Position numbers and translations under genes: made by a program. Under the pieces are notes generated by a model. It ran no database searches and had not been told where the DNA came from. It saw only the letters and a list, made by a program, of their open reading frames with translations. From Asterias rubens (Eukaryota; Echinodermata; Asteroidea; Forcipulatida; Asteriidae): a DNA stretch of 64,000 nt. Positions within the stretch are counted from its first letter, which is position 1; every line of letters starts with the position of its first letter. Shown one piece after another: positions 55,055 through 64,000 of the stretch. The stretch lies in NCBI RefSeq assembly GCF_902459465.1, contig NC_047080.1, positions 9,956,866 to 10,020,865 on the forward strand. Direction: 5' to 3'.

Positions 55055-55430
55055 TGTCCGCCGGATATTCTGTCCCCCATATTGGTTTTTAACATGGGCT
55101 GAGGGATTGTTCAAAAAAAGGCGCCATCAGAAGAAATTTATACACAGTTCGGCGCCGATTTTGGGGACAAAAATCTCCGGGGGACAGAATCTCCCATCAG
55201 CAAACCTTCAGCCCAGGCTAGGTAGGGCCCAATATTTCATGCACAAAGCATGCTGCAGGTTGCTTAACACGGAAAACTCTTGCTGACCAAACATAAATGT
55301 TGGCACCAGCTAAACCATCGATGGGAATGTGTTAGGCCTACCCCACTACTTTGTCTTAACAAATGAATTTGCTAAGCAGAATTTTTCTGCGTGACAACTT
55401 TATGAAATAATATTGGGCCCAGGTTATACC
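55055..55430. mobile_element. Inverted GGACAGAAT pair and a family D fragment
   Basis: ATATTCTGTCCCCCATAT (about 55064) and CCGGGGGACAGAATCTCC (about 55176) form an inverted pair. 55225-55430 carries GGGCCCAATATTTCATGC...CTTTATGAAATAATATTGGG, a diverged family D. Confidence 0.55.
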
Positions 55431-58400
55431 GAATGAGGGGACGGGGGGACAACACGTTATGACACTGTACTGGTGGCCATTTGTTTTGTTGCCAAGCGCT
55501 TTTTATTCCAAAGTGGAATGCCTTCTGTGTCTCGCTAGTTATCATAGTACAATTAATTCACTATAAAATAAATGGACTTTTATTATTGTATCAATAAGCA
55601 GACTGGTAGTTTGGTTACGCAACATGAGAAATGAAACCTTATCATGAAATGGGAGAAAAACAACACAAACCCATAAAGGAGCACACCAGTAATCATAGAA
55701 AAGAAACATTATCTAATGGAAGACGGCCTTATTATCAATTTTTTTTTGTTATTCCTCCATGGTTATAGTAAACATTTCGTTTGCCCTGTCGACTGACTAT
55801 AAGCTTGAGAGCCATGCCTGGGTGTAAGGACCCCCCCCCCAAACAAACAAAACGTTTGGAAATTATACACACACTAGGTATTTGTGGGTAAGCCTTTTTT
55901 TTAGACGATGGGAGATCAACCTGCATATGCATGCGGATGCGGACTCACCAAATCAAATTGAAGGGATAATGTTCCCTGACTGTAAAAAGCTGTCAGAATT
56001 CTAAATATTTTGAGTTTTTTTGGGATAAACATTAATTTGCAATGTTTGCTTGATTGGGTTATTAGTGGGCGAATTGGAAGGGACAACTGACAAAATAATA
56101 GTAATTGTACAAGGGTTTAGTGCACGGCGCGCATGGCGGTCGTTGAGTGAGTGGGGGCGCTGTTTCTGGGATCGAACATCGAATGAAACAAAAACTTCAA
56201 AGGCGGGTGGGTGAGTTTACGGCGGGGTATGCTTTAGACTTGACTCAAGTCCCAATCCCGTGCCATCCCCAGGAAACTACTGTTTTGTGATTTCTCTGCA
56301 TTCCAAAACCGGGACCCCATTTTGACGGCGAGCGCGCACTGTACTGTGTATGCTACGTGTTGTTTTATAGTAAGTTGGTTTGGGTGTACTATGCTTAGGG
56401 ACCTCTCACACGAGAATGGGACTTGAATCAAGACTAGGTGTATGCTCATGCCGAAGAAGATAAGTTACGTTTCTGTTTGTGGGCAGGGCGCTTCGGGCTT
56501 CTTTTACAAGAACAGCACGGCAAAAACAATTTCCGCAATATCAAAACGCTCAAGAAACTTTGTGGTAAGTTGATACAATAAAATGAACCATAAAACAAAA
56601 CAGGTCTTTCAGAAAAAAATAAAGAAGCTCCAAAACACTCCCCTCCCTCCCAAATTAATTTGTTTTAACAAACCTTTCAGGCCCGAGAGTAATCTTTCAT
56701 CAAATGTAAACTTTATAGAATTGTGGCTGGTAAACAGGTCTACCCTCTTCCCCGCCAAAGCAAGATTTGTCCGTTAGCCTATTTATTTTGTTTTGCTTTT
56801 CATCTGATGTGTTTTCCCTCTCCAAATTACGGGTTTTGTGTGTTAATCACGAAGAGGCCTATGTGGGAAAATAGTTGAGAGTTAAAGCAAGGTTTCGCTC
56901 TTCACATTTTTCTTACACGGGAGAAGCTAATTTTAGCCAAAGCAAAAGAACAAGTTTTTCAACAGATAAACAAAAGTTTACATTATTTTATCATGAGGGG
57001 TGGATGGTGGGATGGGCGGGGGGGGGGGCTTAAATGATGACGGCGGGTGGGAATGACAGTTTTGGCTAAAAACATGTCAAATAACAGAATCCTTTGAATA
57101 ATATTATGATTGGTAAAACTAAGGCACCCTTTTTTGATACAATCTTCAATTGTAACACTGTCACTGACAACTTTGAGTCTTGGCCATGAGTTGAAATATA
57201 CTCCAGAACTAGCTATTGGTTAAATATTGAAAGGTTTCCGTTTACATATTTCACAACCAGGATAAACCTTCAAAATCATTTTTTATCGAAAATAAAATCA
57301 GAAATTCCAAACGCATGATTCGCTTTTCATCCCACGCCCATTCATTGATGATGAATTAAATTGAAAACTCACACTTGTTTCCAGGTGTCTGTAGCATCAT
57401 TAAAACGCAATCACAAATTAAATGTGGGAACGATACGCCTAGAGTCATTCTTCGCTGGTAACTCTAGTCAGCTTTTGTGTTCATTTTGCTATCAGAGTAC
57501 CAATGAGCTCCACCACACACGAAATCGGATGGGAGTGTAAAATAATACCAACCAGCGGAAAAGATGCTCGACGAGAAACTGGAAATGTAATGTTGACATA
57601 TTTTTATGCCGTGAAAAAGACTGATTTTTAGGACACCGATGTAACGCCTATTATTCTGTTGTCAGTTACATGAACGGGAAATATTAGCTGCAGCTTGGAC
57701 CGTCACAAAAAATGAATTGGGGAGAGGAGTTATGGGTGAGTTTTTTGGATGGATACTGGGCGTGCTGATAAAATTGATCCATGCCACGGCCATTTCACCA
57801 CACACAGAGCAAAATGACATTTTAATTAGAGTAACTGCCCGATATCCGGACAATACCAGTTCCGGTCTTTAATTTGCAGGATGTGTGCCCATTTCATATT
57901 ACTCTTATGAGTTTAGAGATATTTTATGTTGATGAAAGCTTCATGTTTTGAAATTTGACGTCTAGTTGTTGTTTTATTAGCATCAAATTCAAATTGAGTG
58001 ACAGACTTCTGAGACTGAGAGTGAGACTACCTTCCCACTGCTGTGACTGTGTCGATCTGACTGCGTAAGAAGAGCTGTCTAACAAAAATGACATTTATTG
58101 ACAATCTATGATTGATTCGATTGAAGGATCGACGACAGTCGACATTGTTAACTTTTTATAAACTTAAACTACAGTTAAATTACAGTTAAATAACAGGAAT
58201 ACAGTGTCAGTTAAGTCTGTTTGATTGTTTGTTTGTTAGTTTGTTTGTTTTATTTCCTTTTATACAACAACATTTTAATAATAATATATACTATCAAAAA
58301 TAATAATAATAGTAAAAATTTATTACTAGCGCCATATCCATCGAAAACAATGCTCCATGGCGCTATTAATACAGAGAAAAATACAACTTACAATGTGATA

Positions 58401-58490
58401 AACTAAACCTAAGTAATAGACTACATGTAACTAATCCAGTGAGTTATACACATGTTTTATGTTGAGTCAAATATTGAATACATGTACTGT
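55431..58490. other. Intergenic, no gene recognised
   Basis: Contains an inverted pair ACTTGACTCAAGTCCCAATC/GAATGGGACTTGAATCAAG (56236-56436), a C-run near 55830, G-runs near 57018, and TAA-rich plus GCGCCAT...ATGGCGCT hairpin tail at 58290-58365. Confidence 0.4.
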
Positions 58491-58499
58491 AGGAATGGG

Positions 58500-58675
58500 C
58501 AGGCCTGATACTTCACGGAGGCAACGGAGGCGATTGCCTCCACTGCCCCTTGCCATTGCCTTGGTGCCCTTGAAATGCTCCTGTAGAAGTTTACAATTTC
58601 CTCATAGGGTGCCCTTTGCCAAAGAGAAAATGCCTTGGTGCCCTTGCCCTTTCAAAAACGAAGCATACAGCCCTG
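58500..58675 (+). mobile_element. Family R MITE with AATGGG duplication
   Basis: Starts CAGGCCTGATACTTCACGG and ends CATACAGCCCTG; AATGGG flanks both ends (58494-58499, 58676-58681). Confidence 0.92.
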
Positions 58676-58708
58676 AATGGGGGTGTCATCCAAGAGAAGG
58701 ACAGGCCT

Positions 58709-58899
58709 TAAGCCCGGTTCATACTTCCTGCGAATGCGAATGCGAAGCGAATCTTGATGTCACAAATTCGCAACGAACATTTCGCAGCAGTTGAACTCTG
58801 CTCTACTCCCTTGCGAATAATCGCAGCGAGAAAGGAGGGTGTGATGTCAAGTTCACGTCAAATTCGCTTCGCATTCGCAGCAAGTATGAACCGGGCTTG
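58709..58899. mobile_element. MITE family H, copy 2
   Basis: TTAAGCCCGGTTCATACTTC and GAAGCGAAT repeats with the complement ending AAGTATGAACCGGGCTTGA. Confidence 0.88.
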
Positions 58900-59912
58900 A
58901 GTACATTGACAATATATGACTGATCGACAACAGATTGAAAGGGACATGATATGATTAACCTTTTTTCAACCTAAATTAATTATAAGGTTACAACTTACAG
59001 TTAATAATCTGGTAAGACACAGTTTGTTCATGAACAGTGGTTCTCTAAAATAAAATGAAGTAATGACAGCTACATAACAAAACACTAAGCAGCTAAATGG
59101 TTGAGTATTTTTGTATTAAATAATTTATAGTAAAAACAAAAGAAAGGAAAGATTTCCGCATAAAGAAGTTTATTTGACCTTTTAATGGATTTTGGACTTT
59201 ATTTCCCTTTCCTTTTTGGACTTTTACATTCCTCTCAGAGGAAATCCCTATACATGTACTTTAATCTTTACATAGTGAATATTTAATTGCGCCGTTGGAA
59301 CTCTCTCCTGCACACATGCCCATGCCCATGATGCGGAACAAGGGAACTAAAATGGAGTGTAGTGATCAGCATTGTCAATGGATTTTGATAGCAAATAACG
59401 CTTCTTAACATTTGTTTAAGAATGAAAATGCTATATTTGGGAGTAGAGAGCACCTTCTTGAACATGGTGTTTAGGAGCTAAGCAACTTATTTTGATATTT
59501 TGTATACATTTTTAAATTGGTCTGTACATGAAATACATTTAATGCATGACTTAATGTAGGTCAAGGGTCATAAACATGATTTTTCAGTTGTAGATCCATA
59601 AATCATTTTTGATCTTTATATCCTCATAATGCATGCTTTCCACTGTATCTGACACTGAGTCACCCCAACTGTGGTTGCTATGCAATGTTGATTGAACCTT
59701 GACCCAAGGAAGACTCCAAGACGCTGATAGATAACTCAAGCCACACCCACAATATTTACATCAATGTCAATCAATATTAGTAATGTTTTACATCCTGAAG
59801 TTTCTAATTCTGTGTTTTTTACCTCAAGATAAGAGGAAGTTGTTTAAATCTCTGGAGAGGAAATCAGTTTGGTGTGTCTTAACTGTCTGGAAAATGCGGA
59901 CTTGGTTTGCTC
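58900..59912. other. AT-rich intergenic sequence
   Basis: I see no exon, RNA gene or bounded repeat here. Confidence 0.4.
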
Positions 59913-60301
59913 TTAAAGACACTGGACACCTGTGGTAATTGTCGAAGACCAGTATTCTCACCTGGTGCATCCCAACATTGTATGCATACAATTATCTGTG
60001 ACAATTTGGGCTCAATTGGTCAGAGAAGTTGCAAGAAAATAACAAAAGAAAAAACACCCTTGCTACATAAATGTGTTTGCTTGCAGATGCCCGACCCTTC
60101 AGGCCTGAATGCTTTCATCAAGATTGAACATTTAAGTAAGAATTACTTCTTGCTAAAAAACTACGTTACTTCAGAGGGAGCCGTTTCTCACAAGTTTGTT
60201 TATACTTTCAGCAGCTCCCTGCTGCTCTTAACCAAGTAATTGTTATGCTTGAGTAGTTATTTAATGCTTGAGTAGTTACCAATAGTGTCCAGTGCCTTTA
60301 A
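59913..60301. mobile_element. TTAA-flanked MITE family A, GACACTGGACACCTGTGG variant
   Basis: TTAA-AGACACTGGACACCTGTGG at the left and CCAATAGTGTCCAGTGCC-TTTAA at the right. Confidence 0.87.
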
Positions 60302-61067
60302 ACTCTGTCTGATTTGTCTAGCCAGAGGGCAGTAATTTTAACTTTTGGGTGTTTCACTCAGGACTGGTCAAGTCCAGCAATCTTCTGCTTTTCATTTGAA
60401 CATAGAGTAAGCTGTCCTTACTCTATGATTTGAATAATAAAACCTCATGTGTATTAAAAGAAATCATAGGGGATTAAAGTGGGCGGGGCATATCTATCTG
60501 TGTGCATAATTAATTTCCCATCCCCCCATACAAACAACCACCATGCTTATCTACACTATGTTAAAGGTATGTTATCATTAACAAGGTAGTAATCTTGTTT
60601 GTAGTGAACAGTGTTAGGGGCTGGTAAGGGGTCGTTTACAATATCACAAGCGAATAAACCGTACATTTTTTCAATACCCCCTCACCCCTAACACTAAAAG
60701 TGTTCAAAACAAAATGTATTTTGAATGTGAAAATGTTGATAATTGTGAATGGTCCCTAATTCATGCACTTATAAAAGAAAGTTCAGTGGAGTGTATTTTT
60801 ATCTAATCACGAAGACTCCTAATTGGCGATTTCCACCGCTTCATGGTAACGCTCCTCATAAGGGTCTACTGGTGAACCCTCACTTTTTTTAGTCAGTCTA
60901 TAGAGACTACATTGTGGGTGTGTTGAGTCTTGTGATTTGCCGGTCAGACGTCCCACAGTCTACACCTTAAGTATTGTAAAGTCTTCGCTGTCGCCGTAAG
61001 ATTTTGTGGAATAAAGCAGAGTTTCGCTGGATTAACAGGACAATTAAACAGTTGCTAAAGTGAACAC

Positions 61068-61330
61068 TTGGCATTTGTCTATACATTCGCTTTTCCTGGA
61101 AAAGGTTCTCCAAAGTTAGAAAAAGTTAGTAAAACTCAACGCTTGTCTGTTAGTTCGCCTTTCCTGGAAAAGATTCTCCCAAGTTGTAATAAGTTAGTAA
61201 CTCAACGTTTGTCTGTACTCTGTAAGTTCGCTTTTCCTGGATAAGAGTATCGAAAGTTGGAAAAAGTTAGTAATACTCGAGGTTTGTTTGGACGTTTCCA
61301 CTTTACCGGATAAGATTTTCCGTTGTTGGA
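61068..61330 (+). repeat. Four tandem repeats just upstream of an ATG
   Basis: Units of about 65-75 bp with TTCGCTTTTCCTGGAAAAG, AAGTTAGTAA and CTCAACG.TTGTCTGT. The last copy is the most diverged and runs into the ATG at 61333. Confidence 0.85.
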
Positions 61331-61332
61331 TA

Positions 61333-61608
61333 ATGTCGAATCAGGAAGAGAAACCTGAGACGTCAATCGTGGATGAAGGAGCCGAAGACGATCCATCACC
61401 ACCGCCTGAAGTTATCGAAGAAACTCCAGTGAAAACTCCTAGTATCCTACTTGATCCATCACCACCGCCTGAAGTTATCGAAGAAACTCCAGTGGAAACG
61501 CCAGTGAAAACTCCTAGTAGACCGAGACTTCCGAAGCCAAGGCTTCCTCGGCCGATAACCATCGGGCGGAAACCGCCCAAAAATGAAACCACTGATTTTA
61601 AATTTGAG
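61333..61608 (+). CDS. First exon of an unidentified proline-rich protein (partial)
   Basis: 92 codons from ATG to a GTATGT donor (phase 0). Starts MSNQEEKPETSIVDEG. Contains a duplicated DPSPPPEVIEETPV block (each about 14 residues), then a basic RPRLPKPRLPRP segment and KNETTDFKFE. The composition suggests a disordered linker; no domain seen. The tandem-repeat leader could indicate a retroelement gag-like ORF rather than a host gene. Read past the donor, the frame stops within eight codons. No convincing second exon could be fixed in the window. Confidence 0.45.
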
Positions 61609-61994
61609 GTATGTTTCTGCATGGATTGGTGAAGATGCTCTGTTTGTGGTATCGAGTAAAACCCAACAAAATGTCAATAAAACTCTACAACTTGTTTTAA
61701 ATTTGTCAAAGGAACCATCACTTTTATACAGGGAACCATCACTTTGATATTTGTATCTCCTACTTTCATTTTCGCTATCATTCAATAAGCCATATTGTTA
61801 GCCAGAGGGGTGTCTGGGTGCCTTGTGGACACCCTGTTGTACCTTTCATTTACTTCAGTGTAAATGTAATGTGAGTGGAAAAGTAGGACACTCAGTTTTT
61901 TTTAACTTACACTAAAGCAAAGTTGGACACCCTACCCTAATTACAGTGAAAGATTGCTCTAATGTAAACCTGTACTTGTTGGTTGTGAGTTTTC

Positions 61995-62283
61995 AGGGGT
62001 CGTAATTACCACTAGCCCGCTAGCCCGGGACTACCAGATTTACAGCCGGGCTAACTCGTTTTTCCAGTTTGATAGCCCGACGGGCTAGTGGAAAAAAATA
62101 ATGCAAAAATCATCATTACAAACAATAAAGAGCTGTGCTATGGTGTATTGTGAAGTTTGAGCCGTGACACGAGACATACATAATGTGTCTTTCGGGCTAC
62201 CAAAATCTCATCAGGGCTACTATAAATTCTTGGTTACTAGCCCTGCTGACTACCATGAAAATACACTTAATTACGACCCCAGG
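61995..62283. mobile_element. MITE with AGGGGTCGTAATTA ends
   Basis: Ends AGGGGTCGTAATTA and TAATTACGACCCCAGG. Interior repeats of TAGCCCG and GGGCTA. Confidence 0.83.
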
Positions 62284-62363
62284 TTTTGATAAATCTCACG
62301 CCTAGCTGGTCTCTGAATGTGGCATCTCTGCATTCTACACAATGGTAGTTGTACAACATTCTA

Positions 62364-62577
62364 CGTATAGACGATGTGACCTCTGACGTCACACGAAAAC
62401 CATAACATGATTCGCGCGCATACCGCCGGGCAAAACCTTTTGTTTTTTGCAGCCAGCTAGAAAGTGTACGCAATCTTACTATGACTACGCAACTCAGTGC
62501 CCGGCCAAACATGACGTAATAGTGTATTGTCAAAAGAGGGCGGTTTGAATGCAAACATAGGTCACATCGTCTATACA
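62364..62577. mobile_element. MITE with TATAGACGATGTGACCT ends
   Basis: TATAGACGATGTGACCT at the left and AGGTCACATCGTCTATA at the right, 17-bp perfect inverted ends. A similar short fragment occurs near 21003-21020. Confidence 0.85.
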
Positions 62578-62699
62578 TTGTACAATCTAAAAACCTATAC
62601 AATTGTACAGTCCGTTTTATGTTCTGCACACATACTAAATTCATGATATGTTTGAAACTCAATGCGAAACAGTAGTTTCAATGTGGAATACAAAACTTA

Positions 62700-63290
62700 T
62701 CTTAGAGGAAGAAAGACAATTAATAATTAGTCATTTCCTCTTATTGTGGTTTCATGTCTTGTTAAGAGAAACCAACGTTCTTCAAGTACGCGTACACATA
62801 TCAGTGTTTAATTGATTATAGCACACGGAAGTTCCCAATGAATCTCTGTGTTTTTTTCAAGGATGTTTATAAAATTTATGCTAGGATAACTGAGGTTAAC
62901 AAAATCTGAGAAAGTTTGTTTATGTCAGTTCAACCTCATTTACAGATGTTTATAAGCTTGTTCGGCATTTTGTGTTCTTTCCCAGACTGCCTTGGTCGAT
63001 CCTAACCCCTGGAAGTGTTACTTTGAAAGATCTATAAATATTTGGATATGTTAATTAGTCCTGTGGTTGATCTATTCTGTGTTACAGACTACGCAGATCA
63101 TGCTGTTAAGAGACCCATCAAATCTGTTCCAATTTGTTCCTTCTCATTTTTTTTTTTATCTTGAAAGAGATAGGTCTTACTGTACATAATGCAGTTTAGG
63201 GTTACCATGCAATAACGCGATTCATTTGAACACGGGGCATGCTACATGTATACGGTCCCGGAGAGCATCCTACAAGCATTGAAAGGTCAG
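62700..63290. other. Unassigned, possible intron of the proline-rich gene
   Basis: A TTCTTTCCCAG acceptor-like site near 62985 leads into a short open stretch (ALVDPNPWKCYFERS), but it cannot be assigned. Confidence 0.25.
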
Positions 63291-63294
63291 GCCT

Positions 63295-63544
63295 GGGCCC
63301 AATTTCATGGCTCTGCTTACCGCCGAATTCTGTGCTTACGATCACGATTCCCCGCTTACATGCAAGCGCCAAATTTCTGCGCTAGCCTTGTAAGCGTAGA
63401 ATGCCTTGTAACGTGGAGTACGCACGCGCAGAAGTCAAAATTTCGCTGCTAACCCGTGAAATACGCTTGCCGTAAGCACAGAATTTCCTGCTTCTGGTAT
63501 CGCCGATTCCGTGCTTATGGTAAGCAGAGCCATGAAATTGGGCC
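63295..63544. mobile_element. Foldback MITE related to family D
   Basis: GGGCCCAATTTCATGGCTCT and AGAGCCATGAAATTGGGCCC are 20-bp perfect inverted ends. Confidence 0.9.
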
Positions 63545-63545
63545 C

Positions 63546-63708
63546 TGATTCTGCACGGAGGCAACAAAGGCGATTGCCTCCATGTCCCCTGGTCATTGCC
63601 TAGGTGCCCTTGAAATGCTCCAGTAGAAATTCACAATTTCCTCATAGAGTGCCCTTTACCAAAGAGAAAATGCCTTGGTGCCCTTTTAAAAATGAAGCAC
63701 ACAAGCCT
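63546..63708 (+). mobile_element. Family R MITE abutting a family D end
   Basis: GATTCTGCACGGAGGCAACA...AGCACACAAGCCTG; inserted at or next to the right end of the previous element. Confidence 0.8.
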
Positions 63709-64000
63709 GAAAGGTTTTAAGAAGAGTGCGGACAGAGCGATCACTGTTAGTGAGCCAAGCAGCGTTGGTTTTCAGTACATCCATACCATGGGTTAGTGAC
63801 GAGAGGTATTGATACGGTGCACTACCCATGGTAAAGTAATCTATATTTTAACTTTGTCTACACTGATTGCAAATAATGTGGTCGTTATGTTGGTTTTAAG
63901 GGGAAATTGTCCACGCTTTTAGGAAGGAAGTTTGGTGGGCGGTTTTTACCCAGCGGTTGTTTGCTGCGGTCAAATTGTCCAACCACATTATAGGGAAAAG
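63709..64000. other. Unassigned end of window
   Basis: No exon or repeat boundary recognised; CCATGGGTTAGTGA and CTACCCATGG form a weak palindrome near 63790-63830. Confidence 0.3.

Noticed and set aside
61341..61785. Antisense Gly/Ser-rich ORFs opposite the proline-rich exon
   Set aside because: Complement of the duplicated proline-rich codons; no start context or splice support of their own.
62985..63052. Second exon of the proline-rich gene (ALVDPNPWKCYFERS)
   Set aside because: Acceptor is plausible but the stretch is short and ends at TAA; nothing links it to the first exon.

Overview
This is an intron-rich, AT-rich animal nuclear segment. Its two recognisable genes are metazoan orthologues, and its non-coding part is crowded with short TTAA-flanked and palindromic MITEs of the kind I associate with echinoderms, most likely a sea star. 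The phylum is inferred from repeat style and should be checked by search. I see no bacterial, plasmid or viral layout, no rRNA, no CRISPR array, and no tRNA I would call functional.

Two complete protein-coding genes could be rebuilt exon by exon. On the + strand (5680..8852), five exons give a 156-residue selenoprotein F (SELENOF/Sep15). It has an in-frame TGA for selenocysteine at 7187-7189 and a foldable SECIS element in the 3'UTR at 8901-8965. On the - strand (17325..35647, with likely 5' non-coding exons at 47249-47445 and about 54655-54800), eleven coding exons give a 725-residue BTB-BACK-Kelch protein. It matches IVNS1ABP in domain order, six kelch blades and local sequence. All splice junctions keep frame. 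A third gene, or a retroelement ORF, starts on the + strand at 61333 with a proline-rich first exon that runs out into an intron.

Layout: 1-5.3 kb repeats and unassigned DNA; 5.3-9.8 kb SELENOF; 9.8-17.3 kb repeats plus the probable 3'UTR of the kelch gene; 17.3-54.9 kb the kelch gene, whose large introns hold most of the mobile elements; 55-61 kb intergenic; 61-64 kb start of the proline-rich gene with several MITEs.

The window is mainly a mobile-element landscape. At least ten non-autonomous DNA-transposon families can be bounded by terminal inverted repeats, target duplications, or occupied-versus-empty sites inside the window. They include TTAA-flanked elements (several families), a CAGGCCTG-ended repeat with 6-bp duplications that also forms a tandem array, an 8-bp-duplication family with internal tandem repeats and an apparent deletion remnant, and a roughly 640-bp element whose ends are made of repeated CACTTCGTACCTT units. 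A piece of a kelch exon has been duplicated into the neighbouring intron. No transposase gene is visible, so all of these must be mobilised in trans or be dead.
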